A program made the position numbers and the translations under genes. Shown here one piece after another: positions 8,537-17,416 of a stretch of DNA of 64,000 nt. The DNA comes from Collimonas sp. OK412 (GTDB lineage Bacteria; Pseudomonadota; Gammaproteobacteria; Burkholderiales; Burkholderiaceae_D), in the NCBI RefSeq assembly GCF_900112135.1, contig NZ_FOLC01000001.1:372001-436000 (forward strand), written 5' to 3'. Position 1 is the first letter of the stretch, and every line of letters starts with the position of its first letter. The notes beneath the pieces were generated by a model. That model was not told the origin of the DNA, made no database searches, and worked only from the letters and a program-made list of their open reading frames with translations.

Positions 8537-9712
8537 ATGTTTTATCTTAATCAACTCGGCATGGTGTGTCCGCTTGGCGAAAGCCACGCGGAGATCAGCC
8601 GCCGCCTGTTCGCCGGCGACAGCGGCGTCGCCATGACCAGCAACTATTCGCCGGGTCGGGAGCTGGCGCTGGGCTGCGTCGAGAGCGCGCTGCCCGATAT
8701 CAGCGCGCTGCCGCCGGGCCAGCGCAGCCGCAACAACCAGCTGGCCCTGGCGGCGCTGGCGCAGATCCGGCCGCAAGTGGATGCCGCCATCCGGCAATTT
8801 GGCGCGGATCGGATAGCGATTGTGCTTGGCACCAGTACATCCGGGATCGCGCAGAGCGAAGCGGCGTTTCGCTATCGTTTGCAAAATGCAGGATTCCCCG
8901 CCGATTTTGCTTACGAGCAGCAAGAAATGGCATCGCCGGCCGCTACCCTGGCATCGGTGCTGGGCGTGACCGGGCCCGCTTATGTGCATTCCAGCGCCTG
9001 CGCATCGAGCAGCAAGGCGATGGCTAGCGCCGCCCGCCTGATCGGGATGGGGCTGTGCGACGCGGTGCTGACCGGCGGCGTCGATTCGCTGTGCGCATTT
9101 ACCGTGGCCGGCTTCGGCGCCCTGGAATCGGTCAGCGCAACGCGCTGCAACCCGTTCAGCGCCAATCGCAACGGCATCAATATCGGCGAGGGCGCAGCCC
9201 TGTTTTTAATGAGCAAGGTAGAGGCCGCCGTGAGCCTGCGCGGCTGGGGTGAATCTTCCGACGGTTATCATATTTCAGCGCCGGATCCGTCCGGTGCCGG
9301 CGCCCGCGGCGCGATCGAACAAGCCTTGGCGCGCGCCGGCGTGAGCCCGCGGCAAATCGATTACATCAACCTGCATGGCACGGCCACCATGCAGAACGAT
9401 GCCATGGAAGGCCGCGTGATCGCCGCAATGTTTGCCGACCATGTGGCGCTCAGTTCGACCAAGCCGTTTACCGGGCATGCGCTGGGGGCCGCCGGCGCGG
9501 TGGAGGCGGGTTTATGCTGGCTGGCGATGCAGGACAACAACCCGCAGGGCGAGCTGCCGCCGCATTTGTGGGACGGCGCCGGCGATCCCCGCCTGCCGCA
9601 GCTGAACCTGCAGCCGGTCGGCGCGCGCCTCGGACATCCGTTGCGTTGGGCGTTGAGTAACTCTTTCGCATTTGGCGGCGCCAATGCAAGTTTGCTGCTG
9701 GGGCGTGAATGA
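8537..9712 (+). CDS. Beta-ketoacyl-ACP synthase, first of two (ApeO-type position)
   Basis: 391 residues with the thiolase-fold triad intact: Cys155 in SSACASSSK, His280 in LHGTATMQND and His314 in FTGHALGAAG, preceded by Lys309. It should therefore be a condensing enzyme and not only a chain-length factor. It catalyses decarboxylative Claisen condensation between an acyl thioester and malonyl-ACP. In the order KS-DH-KR-KS this is the first KS, which in characterised systems acts in chain initiation or in supporting fatty-acid synthesis. It overlaps the dehydratase by 4 bp (ATGA). The exact step is inferred from cluster order. Confidence 0.88.
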   Translation: MFYLNQLGMVCPLGESHAEISRRLFAGDSGVAMTSNYSPGRELALGCVESALPDISALPPGQRSRNNQLALAALAQIRPQVDAAIRQFGADRIAIVLGTSTSGIAQSEAAFRYRLQNAGFPADFAYEQQEMASPAATLASVLGVTGPAYVHSSACASSSKAMASAARLIGMGLCDAVLTGGVDSLCAFTVAGFGALESVSATRCNPFSANRNGINIGEGAALFLMSKVEAAVSLRGWGESSDGYHISAPDPSGAGARGAIEQALARAGVSPRQIDYINLHGTATMQNDAMEGRVIAAMFADHVALSSTKPFTGHALGAAGAVEAGLCWLAMQDNNPQGELPPHLWDGAGDPRLPQLNLQPVGARLGHPLRWALSNSFAFGGANASLLLGRE

Positions 9713-10182
9713 TGGATCAGCCGAGCGTGATGGAGTCCCTGGATATCCGCCGTTTTTTACCGCATTCCGGCGCCATGGTGCTGCTGGACCGGTTGCTGGA
9801 AGCCGGGACGGAAGAGTTGCTGGCGGAGGTGACGATCCGTCAGGACAGCCTGTTTTGCGACGGGCAGGGCGTGCCGGCCTGGGTCGGCGTCGAATATATG
9901 GCGCAGGCGATTGCCGCCTATGCCGGGTATGCCGCACAGCTGCGCGGCGAAGCGGTCAAAATCGGCTTCTTGCTGGGTACGCGGCGCTATGAAGCCGGCT
10001 GCCCCGGTTTTGCCGTCGGCAGCGTGCTGCAAGTCCATGTGCAAAGGCTGCTGCAGGCCGACAATGGGATAGGATCGTTCGAATGCCGCATCCATGCCGC
10101 CGGGCAGCAGCTGGCCAGCGCTACCATTACCGTGTTCCAGCCGGCTGACGCGGCTGTTTTTCTTGAGGGAAGTACTGAATGA
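9709..10182 (+). CDS. 3-hydroxyacyl-ACP dehydratase, hotdog fold (ApeP-type)
   Basis: 157 residues, FabA/FabZ-like. The catalytic His segment is RRFLPHSGAMVLLDRL (residues 10-25) and the second active-site helix is WVGVEYMAQAIAAYAGY (about 64-80), with Glu in the expected place. It removes water from 3-hydroxyacyl-ACP to give the trans double bond; the lack of any enoyl reductase in the operon is what leaves the chain conjugated. In studied aryl-polyene systems two dehydratase-like proteins pair up, so a partner is expected upstream of the window. ATGA overlaps join it to both neighbours. Confidence 0.87.
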   Translation: MMDQPSVMESLDIRRFLPHSGAMVLLDRLLEAGTEELLAEVTIRQDSLFCDGQGVPAWVGVEYMAQAIAAYAGYAAQLRGEAVKIGFLLGTRRYEAGCPGFAVGSVLQVHVQRLLQADNGIGSFECRIHAAGQQLASATITVFQPADAAVFLEGSTE

Positions 10183-10955
10183 TGTTGGAAACAAGCTTGG
10201 CATCGAACCCGGCAGCGCCGGCTGCCCGCCCGAACCAGAGCGTGCTGGTCACAGGCTCCAGCCGTGGCATCGGCAAGGCGATTGCATTGCGGCTGGCGCG
10301 CGAGGGCTACGATATCGTCTTGCATTGCCACCAGCAGCGCGCGGCAGCCGACGCCGTTGCGCAAGCGGTGCGGGAGCTGGGCGTGCAAGCGCGCGTCCTG
10401 CAATTCGACATAGGCGACCGCCAGGCGAGCGCCGCTACCTTGCTGGCGGATGTCGAGCAGCACGGCTGTTATTACGGCGTGGTATGCAACGCCGGGGTGG
10501 CGCGCGACAATGCGTTTCCTGCCATGCCGGGCGAGGATTGGGACCTGGTGCTGAAGACCAACCTGGACGGTTTCTACAATGTGCTCAATCCGCTGGTGAT
10601 GCCGATGGTGCAACGGCGCGCGCCTGGCCGCATCGTCACCCTGGCGTCGGTGTCGGGATTGATCGGCAACCGCGGCCAGGTCAACTACAGCGCCGCCAAG
10701 GCGGGCATCATCGGCGCCACCAAGGCGCTGGCGATCGAACTGGCCAAGCGCAACATCACGGTCAATTGCGTCGCTCCCGGCCTGATCGATACCGACATGC
10801 TCAGCGAGGTGCCGCTGGACGAGGCGCTCAAGCTGATTCCGGCGCGCCGGGTCGGCAAGCCGGAAGAGGTAGCGGCGACGGTGGCCTTCCTGATGCATGC
10901 CGATGCTGCGTACATTACGCGCCAGGTGATTTCGGTCAACGGAGGCATGGCATGA
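10179..10955 (+). CDS. 3-oxoacyl-ACP reductase, FabG-like SDR (ApeQ-type)
   Basis: 258 residues, classical short-chain dehydrogenase. The NADPH-binding TGSSRGIG is at residues 25-32, the NAG motif follows in VVCNAGVARDN, and the catalytic Tyr170 and Lys174 sit in YSAAK. It reduces the 3-keto group after each condensation so that the dehydratase can act. Its position between dehydratase and second ketosynthase matches the canonical aryl-polyene order. About 18 extra N-terminal residues precede the Rossmann fold. It overlaps the next gene by 4 bp (ATGA). Confidence 0.9.
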   Translation: MMLETSLASNPAAPAARPNQSVLVTGSSRGIGKAIALRLAREGYDIVLHCHQQRAAADAVAQAVRELGVQARVLQFDIGDRQASAATLLADVEQHGCYYGVVCNAGVARDNAFPAMPGEDWDLVLKTNLDGFYNVLNPLVMPMVQRRAPGRIVTLASVSGLIGNRGQVNYSAAKAGIIGATKALAIELAKRNITVNCVAPGLIDTDMLSEVPLDEALKLIPARRVGKPEEVAATVAFLMHADAAYITRQVISVNGGMA

Positions 10956-12196
10956 CGCGCACGCTGACAGAGCGGCGGGTAGTGGTGACCGGCATGGCCG
11001 GCATCAGCCCGATCGGCAACGACTGGGACGCCATCCGCAGCCACCTCGGCAGCTATCGCAACGCCATCGTGCGGATGGACGAGTGGGCCGGTTACGATGG
11101 CTTGAACACCCAGCTGGCGGCGCCGGCCGCTGAATTCAGCTTGTCCGAGCGCTATACCCGCAAGACCATGCGCAGCATGGGACGGGTCGCCTTGATGGCG
11201 ACCCGCGCCAGCGAACTGGCGCTGGCCGATGCCGGCCTGCTTGACGATCCGGTGCTGAAAAGCGGCGCCTGCGGCGTGGCCTACGGTTCGTCCGCCGGCA
11301 CGCCGAAGGCGATCGGCGATTTCGGCAGGATGATGGACGAACGCAGCACGCGCGGCATCAACGCCACCACCTACATCAAGATGATGGCGCACACGGCGCC
11401 GGTCAACATCGGTGTGTTCTTCGGCATCACCGGGCGCGTGATCACGACGTCCAGCGCCTGCACTTCCGGCAGCCAGGGCATCGGCTACGCCTATGAAGCG
11501 ATCCGCAGCGGCCGCCAGGCCATCATGGTCGCCGGCGGCGCCGAGGAACTGTGCGCCACCGAAGCGGCGGTATTTGACACCCTGTTCGCCACCAGCGTGC
11601 GCAACGACACGCCGGCCTTGACGCCGAGCCCGTTCGACAGCAGCCGCGACGGCCTGGTGATCGGCGAGGGCGCCGGCAGCCTGATCCTGGAAGATTTCGA
11701 GCATGCACGCGCCAGGGGCGCCAAGATGTACGCCGAAGTCGTCGGCTTCGGCACCAACAGCGACGGTTGCCACGTCACCCATCCGAACGCCGACACCATG
11801 CAGGTGGCGATGACGCTGGCGCTGGCCGACGCCGGTTTGCCTGCAAGCGCGATCGGCTATATCAATGCCCACGGCACCGGCACCGAGCAGGGCGATATCG
11901 CCGAGTCGCATGCCACCGCCGCCGTATTCGGCCGGCAGGTGGCGATCAGTTCGCTGAAGAGTTATACCGGCCACACCCTGGGGGCATGCGGCGCGCTGGA
12001 GGCTTGGATGGCTATCGAAATGATGCGCTCCGGCTGGTTTGCGCCGACCATCAACTTGAAGCAGCTCGATCCGCTGTGCGCAGAGCTGGACTACATCGTC
12101 GACCAGGGCCGCAGCTTGCAGTGCGACTATGTGATGTCGAACAATTTTGCGTTTGGCGGCATCAATACATCATTGATATTCAAGCGCCTGGACTAG
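10952..12196 (+). CDS. Beta-ketoacyl-ACP synthase, FabF-like, second of two (ApeR-type position)
   Basis: 414 residues from the ATG overlapping the reductase stop; a much longer open frame upstream is only antisense-free noise over the dehydratase and reductase. The triad is complete: Cys170 in SSACTSGSQ, His307 in AHGTGTEQGD and His341 in YTGHTLGACG. This is the FabF-class condensing enzyme that, with a chain-length-factor partner probably encoded left of the window, would extend the aryl starter with malonyl units. It is the last fatty-acid-synthase-like gene of the operon. Only 8 bp separate it from the phosphopantetheinyl transferase. Confidence 0.9.
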   Translation: MTRTLTERRVVVTGMAGISPIGNDWDAIRSHLGSYRNAIVRMDEWAGYDGLNTQLAAPAAEFSLSERYTRKTMRSMGRVALMATRASELALADAGLLDDPVLKSGACGVAYGSSAGTPKAIGDFGRMMDERSTRGINATTYIKMMAHTAPVNIGVFFGITGRVITTSSACTSGSQGIGYAYEAIRSGRQAIMVAGGAEELCATEAAVFDTLFATSVRNDTPALTPSPFDSSRDGLVIGEGAGSLILEDFEHARARGAKMYAEVVGFGTNSDGCHVTHPNADTMQVAMTLALADAGLPASAIGYINAHGTGTEQGDIAESHATAAVFGRQVAISSLKSYTGHTLGACGALEAWMAIEMMRSGWFAPTINLKQLDPLCAELDYIVDQGRSLQCDYVMSNNFAFGGINTSLIFKRLD

Positions 12197-12204
12197 CATC
12201 GCCG

Positions 12205-12903
12205 ATGCCGTCCGCCGTCATCCTGCTGCACGACGCGAATCACCTGGCGGACGATCAGCGCGATCGCTTTCTTGCCTGCCTGAGCGAGGCGGAGCTGTTG
12301 CGTTACCGGCGTTTTGTGCGGCCTGTACGCCAGCGCGAATTTTTGCTGGGACGGATATTGTTGCGCTTCGCCGCCGCGCACCTGGCTGGAGCCGCATTTG
12401 ATGCCGTGCAGGTTACCGAGCGTAAAAGCCAGGCGCCCTTGATACGGCTGCCGGCGGCTGTGGCTCCCCATTTCAGCTTGTCGCACAGTCGCGGCTGGGT
12501 CGCCTGCGCGGCCAGCATCGATACGGCGCTCGGCCTCGACATAGAGATGCTGGATCCCGGCCGCAACGTCGACGCCATTGGCCGCGCCGCTTTTTCCGCC
12601 GCGGAGAGCAACTGGTTATCCAGCCGTGCCGCGCAAGATAAAGTGGCGGATTTCTACGCCTTGTGGAGCAGCAAAGAGGCTCTCTTCAAACTCATGTCGA
12701 GCCAGGGCAGCGAGGCGCCATTGCCTGAGCAGGTGGCCGCCGGCATGCGCTTGCGGTCGGGGCCGGCATGGCACGCGCGCACCTGGGTGCAGCATGGCCT
12801 GGCGATTGCCCTGTGCAGCCGCGATCGTTTGTATCCGGTGCGGCGGATTTGCCTGAGCGGGGCAAGCCCGGCAGCCTGGCTGCAGCAACTGAACGGCAGT
12901 TAA
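12205..12903 (+). CDS. Sfp-type 4'-phosphopantetheinyl transferase
   Basis: 232 residues from the ATG 8 bp after the ketosynthase. Family motifs are present: FSLSHSRGWVACA, then LGLDIEML with the Mg-binding Asp-x-Glu, and YALWSSKEALFK (the WxxKEA block). It moves the phosphopantetheine arm of CoA onto carrier proteins, here presumably the aryl-polyene acyl carriers located upstream of the window. It could also serve the peptide synthetase at the right edge, which needs a loaded carrier domain. It ends the pigment operon. Confidence 0.9.
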   Translation: MPSAVILLHDANHLADDQRDRFLACLSEAELLRYRRFVRPVRQREFLLGRILLRFAAAHLAGAAFDAVQVTERKSQAPLIRLPAAVAPHFSLSHSRGWVACAASIDTALGLDIEMLDPGRNVDAIGRAAFSAAESNWLSSRAAQDKVADFYALWSSKEALFKLMSSQGSEAPLPEQVAAGMRLRSGPAWHARTWVQHGLAIALCSRDRLYPVRRICLSGASPAAWLQQLNGS

Positions 12904-13185
12904 TTCCCTGGGCGGTTTCCTGCCCGACGGCGCGGCTCCTTGCCCACGCATGGCCATATTTGGCTACTCAAAAAAACAACACAGTGTTGATCATTGCAAA
13001 ATCACATTCTTTTTATGGACGAAGTTTTATAAGAGTGTTAAGTTTTGCGCCTTGACAACTTTCCGAATTGAAATGTCAATTCGAAGATGGTCAGCAGGCG
13101 AGGTGGATTGCCGTTGAAAACATCAATCAGGCATTCAGCTATTTCATATTATCGATTGCCCCTAGGGGGAAGTTTGGAGAAGCAA

Positions 13186-13863
13186 TTGAAACAAATCAGA
13201 GTGATTCCGGTATTGGCCGCTGCTGCATTGCTGTCAGCGCTGGCCGGCTGTGCAACCGAAACGTCCAATGCGCTGCCGGTGCAGAAGGTAGAGACAGCCA
13301 ACAAGCCCTACAATGGCGCGCGCACCCAGATTGCGGTGGGCAAGTTTGACAACCGCTCCAGCTACATGCGCGGCATATTTTCCGATGGCGTCGACCGCCT
13401 TGGAGGACAGGCCAAGACCATTCTGATCACGCATCTCCAGCAGACCAATCGTTTTAGTGTCCTGGACCGGGACAACATGGAAGAGATCAAGCAAGAGGCC
13501 GCGCTGAAGAAGCAGGCCCAGGCCTTGAAGGGCGCCGATTTTGTCGTCACCGGCGACGTCACCGAATTCGGCCGCAAGGAAGTCGGCGACCAGCAGCTGT
13601 TCGGCATCCTCGGCCGCGGCAAGACGCAGACTGCCTATGCCAAGGTGAACCTGAACATCGTCAACATCAAGACTTCCGAGGTGGTGTTCTCCACCCAGGG
13701 AGCGGGCGAATACAATCTGGCCGCGCGCGAGATCATCGGGTTTGGCGGCACCGCGAGCTACGATTCCACGCTGAACGGCAAAGTGCTCGACCTGGCGATG
13801 CGTGAAGCCATCAATAACCTGGTCGCCGCAATCGATTCCGGCGCTTGGCAGCCGACTAAATAA
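13186..13863 (+). CDS. CsgG/HfaB-family lipoprotein
   Basis: 225 residues from a TTG with a well-placed GGAG six bases upstream. This start gives a compact lipoprotein signal (MKQIRVIPVLAAAALLSALA then GC), while the longer ATG-initiated frame adds 33 implausible residues. The domain begins RTQIAVGKFDNRS and contains LDRDNMEEIKQEAALKK and VVTGDVTEF, as in CsgG-like outer-membrane proteins. CsgG itself is the curli secretion pore, but no curli genes are here. With the next two genes it forms the conserved CsgG-DUF4810-GNA1162 lipoprotein trio of proteobacteria, whose role is unknown. A region of 282 bp upstream holds only possible promoter sequence. Confidence 0.82.
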   Translation: MKQIRVIPVLAAAALLSALAGCATETSNALPVQKVETANKPYNGARTQIAVGKFDNRSSYMRGIFSDGVDRLGGQAKTILITHLQQTNRFSVLDRDNMEEIKQEAALKKQAQALKGADFVVTGDVTEFGRKEVGDQQLFGILGRGKTQTAYAKVNLNIVNIKTSEVVFSTQGAGEYNLAAREIIGFGGTASYDSTLNGKVLDLAMREAINNLVAAIDSGAWQPTK

Positions 13864-13889
13864 CAATAACCCGGAACACGTCAACTATC

Positions 13890-14249
13890 ATGAAGAACAA
13901 ATTTGCAAAACGGCATGTCCTGCCATTTGCGCTGACGGCCTGCGCCCTGCTGGCGGGCTGCCAGACCGCACCTAAACCGCTTTATCAGTGGGAAAGTTAT
14001 CAGCCGCAAGTCTACGAATACTTCAAGGGGGAGGCTTCGGTAGAACAGGTGACGGCTCTGGAGCGCGACCTGCAGAAAATCCGTGCGGCAGGAAACATGC
14101 CGCCGCCGGGCTACCACGCCCAGCTGGGCATGCTGTATGCCAGCCTGGGGAAAGAGGAGCAAGTGGTCCAGGAGTTCCAGACAGAGAAAGAACTGTTTCC
14201 GGAATCATCGGCTTACATGGATTTCCTGATGCGAAAATTCAAAAAATAA
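13890..14249 (+). CDS. DUF4810 small lipoprotein
   Basis: 119 residues with lipobox LLAGC (Cys24). The mature part starts with PLYQWESYQPQVYEYFK and has a helical repeat-like region (GYHAQLGMLYASLGKEEQ) that resembles a single TPR-like pair. It matches DUF4810 proteins, which always sit between a CsgG-like and a GNA1162-like lipoprotein gene. No biochemical function is known. It lies 26 bp after the CsgG-like gene and 10 bp before the next, so one transcript is likely. Confidence 0.8.
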   Translation: MKNKFAKRHVLPFALTACALLAGCQTAPKPLYQWESYQPQVYEYFKGEASVEQVTALERDLQKIRAAGNMPPPGYHAQLGMLYASLGKEEQVVQEFQTEKELFPESSAYMDFLMRKFKK

Positions 14250-14259
14250 GAGGATAGAC

Positions 14260-14922
14260 ATGTTAGAGAAGATTCTGAAATCATTTGTTTGCCTGTCGCT
14301 GGCAGTCCTGGCCGCAGGGTGTGCCGCGCCGGTCAAGCAGCTTGACTACACGGCGTTCAAGCAAAGCCGCCCTAAGAGCATCCTGATCTTGCCGCCGTTG
14401 AATGAGTCGCCGGATGTCAAGGCGACCTACAGCATGCTGTCGCAAATGAGCTATCCCTTGGCTGAAGCCGGTTATTACGTGCTGCCGGTGGCATTGGTCG
14501 ATGAGACGCTCAAGCAAAACGGCATGACTGCCGCTGACGACATCCATGCCATAGCACCGGCCAAGCTGCAGGAAATCTTCGGCGCCGATGCGGCGCTGTA
14601 CGTCACCGTCAGCAAGTATGGTTCGGTCTATACGGTGATCAACAGCGCTGTCGTGGTAACCGCCAACGCCAAGCTGATTGATTTGAAAAGCGGCGAATTG
14701 CTGTGGTCCGGCAGCGCTAGCGCTTCCAGCGCCGAAGCAAACAATAACAGCGGGGGTGGGCTGATCGGAGCGTTGGTTGCGGCGGCCGTCAACCAGATCG
14801 TCAATAGCGTTTCTGACAGGGGCCACGACATTGCAGCCCTGACCAGCCAGCGCCTGCTGTCGACGCGCCAGCCTAACGGCATCCTGTACGGTCCGCATTC
14901 ACCGAAATACGGCACCGACTGA
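14260..14922 (+). CDS. GNA1162/DUF799-family lipoprotein
   Basis: 220 residues with lipobox LAAGC (Cys22) and a good AGAGGAT ribosome site. The sequence RPKSILILPPLNESPDVKATY and the following segment match the GNA1162 (DUF799) family, named after a Neisseria surface lipoprotein. The fold resembles TolB-like N-terminal domains and often packs with CsgG-type proteins. A Ser/Gly/Asn-rich loop (residues about 155-170) precedes a hydrophobic helix. It is the last gene of the trio. A hairpin at 14934-14956 with no clear U tract follows the stop. Confidence 0.82.
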   Translation: MLEKILKSFVCLSLAVLAAGCAAPVKQLDYTAFKQSRPKSILILPPLNESPDVKATYSMLSQMSYPLAEAGYYVLPVALVDETLKQNGMTAADDIHAIAPAKLQEIFGADAALYVTVSKYGSVYTVINSAVVVTANAKLIDLKSGELLWSGSASASSAEANNNSGGGLIGALVAAAVNQIVNSVSDRGHDIAALTSQRLLSTRQPNGILYGPHSPKYGTD

Positions 14923-15005
14923 TGCAGCTTGTGCCCATGCCGCGGTTTGGCATGGGTGTTGGTTGCCCAATATCCCGATTATCCAGCCAGCGGTTTTTTA
15001 GTTAC

Positions 15006-15503
15006 TCAGAGTTTCTTCAGGCGCTTCGCATTGGCGGTTGCGCGCGCATGGATCGGCTGCAGGCCGGTTTGCGCAATGTGCGCCAGCGAGGTATTCAACT
15101 GCGACACGGCTTCCGCCGAGTTGCGCATGGTGTCGTGCGCCAGCTTGCTCTGGCGATGTCCAGACTGATGCAGCGTGCTGCTGCTAGCCACCGACAACAG
15201 GTTGGCGGTGCCGTCCAGCATGTGCTGGATCGCCAGCCGGGCCACTTCCTGGTGCAAGCTCATCATGCGGATCGCCATGGCATGTGCGGACTCGGCTGCG
15301 GCTTCCATTTTTTCCTGGCTCATCAGGCTGAATTCATGACGGTCGCTCTGGCTTGGCGCCGGTCCGGCCAGGGCCATGCGGGCGGTGCGATGCCCAATTA
15401 CCTCAGCCGAGGCATTCATCATTTCCCCGGTTTTGAACAGCAGGTCGGTCCAGGCGCTCAAAGGACTGGCGACGACGGTGTTGCGGACTCGGTACGATTT
15501 CAT
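15006..15503 (-). CDS. Phasin-family polyhydroxyalkanoate granule protein
   Basis: 165 residues, mostly predicted amphipathic helix with many Ala, Met, His and Ser and almost no Cys, typical of phasins. It has a good AAGGAG site on the minus strand just before the ATG. Phasins coat polyhydroxyalkanoate granules and control their number and size. The Met/His-rich middle (residues about 80-125) is helical and lacks domains of other families. It is monocistronic and converges with the lipoprotein trio. The family call rests on composition and general pattern, so it is moderate. Confidence 0.6.
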   Translation of the reverse strand: MKSYRVRNTVVASPLSAWTDLLFKTGEMMNASAEVIGHRTARMALAGPAPSQSDRHEFSLMSQEKMEAAAESAHAMAIRMMSLHQEVARLAIQHMLDGTANLLSVASSSTLHQSGHRQSKLAHDTMRNSAEAVSQLNTSLAHIAQTGLQPIHARATANAKRLKKL

Positions 15504-15585
15504 TGTGACTCCTTAGGCCTAAATAGCCTTGATAGCGCTAACAATACCTCTTTTTAAGCATTCACTGTGGCTTTTATGTGGCGGC

Positions 15586-15600
15586 GCAACATAATGTTGC
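15586..15600. promoter_or_regulatory. Perfect 15-bp dyad upstream of the phasin gene
   Basis: GCAACAT-A-ATGTTGC reads the same on both strands around one central base. It lies about 85 bp upstream of the phasin start and about 125 bp upstream of surE in the divergent region 15504-15723. A regulator such as the PHA repressor PhaR, known to control phasin genes, could bind here, but no consensus was compared. Confidence 0.35.
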
Positions 15601-15723
15601 AATTGCCTTGTTTGCATAGGGGAATGGCAACTAAAACACCGGTCAAAGTGTCTTTAAACGGCACTTCGGTAAAATTCCAAAATCTTCATAAATGAGTAAC
15701 ATTGCTTCGGGTAAAATCCAGTT

Positions 15724-16461
15724 ATGAAAATTTTGATCAGCAACGACGATGGTTACCTGGCGCCGGGTATCATCGCCTTGGCGGATGTGCTGGCGCCGAT
15801 AGCCGAAATCGTGGTGGTGGCCCCGGACAGCAACCGTTCCGGCTCTTCCAATTCGCTGACCCTGGACCGGCCCTTATCCGTGCAGCGCGCCGAAAACGGA
15901 TTCTATTTTGTCAATGGGACGCCATCCGACTGTGTGCACATTGCCTTGACCGGCTTGCTCAATTTTCGGCCGGACCTGATCGTATCCGGCATTAACCAGG
16001 GCCAGAACATGGGCGACGACACCCTGTATTCCGGCACGGTGGCGGCTGCCACCGAAGGCTTCCTGTTCGGCATTCCCGCCATCGCTTTTTCGCAACTGCA
16101 CAAAGGCTGGGACGAGCTGGAGACGGCGGCCATGGTGGCGCGGGAGATCGTCGAGCGCCGCTTCGCCAACCTGCCGCAGCCTTACCTGCTGAACGTGAAT
16201 ATTCCCAACCTGCCTTACGACCAGCTGAAACCGATCATGGCGACCCGCCTGGGCAAGCGGCATGAATCGGAGGCGGTCATCAAGGACAAGGATCCGCACG
16301 GCCGCGACATCTACTGGATCGGGCCGCCCGGCGCGGCGCGCGATGCCGGCGAGGGCACCGATTTCCATGCGACGGCCAACGGCCACGTCTCGATTACTCC
16401 CTTGCAGATAGACCTGACCCATGCGGCGCAACTGGCTGCGCTGAGGAAAGATTTGTCATGA
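15724..16461 (+). CDS. surE: 5'/3'-nucleotidase SurE
   Basis: 245 residues, full length. The metal site [11 protein letters not shown] is at the extreme N-terminus (Asp8, Asp9) and the later [12 protein letters not shown] and [18 protein letters not shown] motifs are intact. SurE hydrolyses nucleoside 5'- and 3'-monophosphates and short polyphosphate, and is tied to stationary-phase survival. It is the first gene of the surE-pcm-nlpD-rpoS block and overlaps pcm by 4 bp (ATGA). Confidence 0.96.
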   Translation: MKILISNDDGYLAPGIIALADVLAPIAEIVVVAPDSNRSGSSNSLTLDRPLSVQRAENGFYFVNGTPSDCVHIALTGLLNFRPDLIVSGINQGQNMGDDTLYSGTVAAATEGFLFGIPAIAFSQLHKGWDELETAAMVAREIVERRFANLPQPYLLNVNIPNLPYDQLKPIMATRLGKRHESEAVIKDKDPHGRDIYWIGPPGAARDAGEGTDFHATANGHVSITPLQIDLTHAAQLAALRKDLS

Positions 16462-17339
16462 CCGACAAGGCCAAGCGTTTTCCGCTGACGCTGTCGTCGC
16501 TTGCGGACAAGAAGAAGCCCGGCACCGACCAGAATAAACGCAGCGTCGCGACGCCGCAGACGGCAACAAAAAATGCCGCCTGGGAAAACTCCCGGCCGAC
16601 GCCGCGGACTGCCGCCGGCACGCCGCCCGCAGCACCGGCAAGCAAGGCGATGGCACGGCCGGCGCAGACCGCAAGCCATGTCGACCGCTCGGGTTCGATG
16701 GTTTCCGACGGGGTGCGCAAAGCCATGGTGGAGCGGGTCGCCAGGCAAGGCGTCAGCGACGCCAAGGTGCTGGCCGCGATGGCGGCCGTGCCGCGCCACA
16801 TGTTCATGGAGCCGGGCATGTCGAGCCAGGCATACATCGACGCCTCGCTGCCGATCGGCCACCACCAGACCATTTCGCAGCCTTACATCGTGGCGCGCAT
16901 GATCGAAATCATGCGCGACAACCAGCAAGGCGGGGTCTTGAACCGCGTGCTGGAAATCGGCACCGGCTGCGGTTACCAGGCAGCGGTGCTGTCCCTGGTT
17001 GCGAAGGAAGTCTATTCGATAGAACGGATCAAGCCCTTGCACGAACTGGCAAGAAGCAACTTGCGTCCGCTGCGGATTGCCAACATCCGTTTGCATTACG
17101 GAGATGGTATGCTTGGGCTGCCGCAGGTGGCGCCGTTCGACGGTATCATCCTGGCAGCAGCCGGCCTCGAAGTACCGCAAGCCTTACTGGACCAGATGAC
17201 GATCGGCGGCCGCCTGGTGGCCCCGGTCGGCGCCCGTCACCAGGTACTGCAGCTCATCCAGCGTACAAGTAAATTTGATTGGACCAGCACCACTCTGGAA
17301 GACTGTCATTTTGTGCCTTTGCGTGCCGGAACGGTTTGA
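16458..17339 (+). CDS. pcm: Protein-L-isoaspartate O-methyltransferase with long N-terminal extension
   Basis: 293 residues; the conserved enzyme occupies about 75-293. The SAM motif I reads [16 protein letters not shown] and the substrate-side motif is [18 protein letters not shown]. It methylates isoaspartyl residues in damaged proteins to begin their repair. The first 75 residues are Lys-, Pro- and Ala-rich and probably disordered, absent from the approximately 210-residue E. coli protein. The ATG overlaps the surE stop, which argues that the extension is really translated. Confidence 0.93.
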   Translation: MTDKAKRFPLTLSSLADKKKPGTDQNKRSVATPQTATKNAAWENSRPTPRTAAGTPPAAPASKAMARPAQTASHVDRSGSMVSDGVRKAMVERVARQGVSDAKVLAAMAAVPRHMFMEPGMSSQAYIDASLPIGHHQTISQPYIVARMIEIMRDNQQGGVLNRVLEIGTGCGYQAAVLSLVAKEVYSIERIKPLHELARSNLRPLRIANIRLHYGDGMLGLPQVAPFDGIILAAAGLEVPQALLDQMTIGGRLVAPVGARHQVLQLIQRTSKFDWTSTTLEDCHFVPLRAGTV

Positions 17340-17416
17340 GCGGCGACGGTCAAAATGCATTGACGAATGAATTGACGAATAATCAGCGACCATGTCGCAT
17401 ATACATAATTAATGTA

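Noticed and set aside
10094-12196. 700-residue frame that would fuse an upstream part to the second ketosynthase
   Set aside because: The extra part overlaps the dehydratase and reductase in a different frame and has no domain; the ATG at 10952 gives a normal ketosynthase.
13186-13863. Curli secretion gene csgG
   Set aside because: Only the CsgG-like fold is shared; no csgA, csgB, csgE or csgF is present and the DUF4810/GNA1162 partners define another system.
14934-14956. Terminator after the GNA1162-like gene
   Set aside because: An 8-bp stem exists but no U tract follows, so I left it as a remark.
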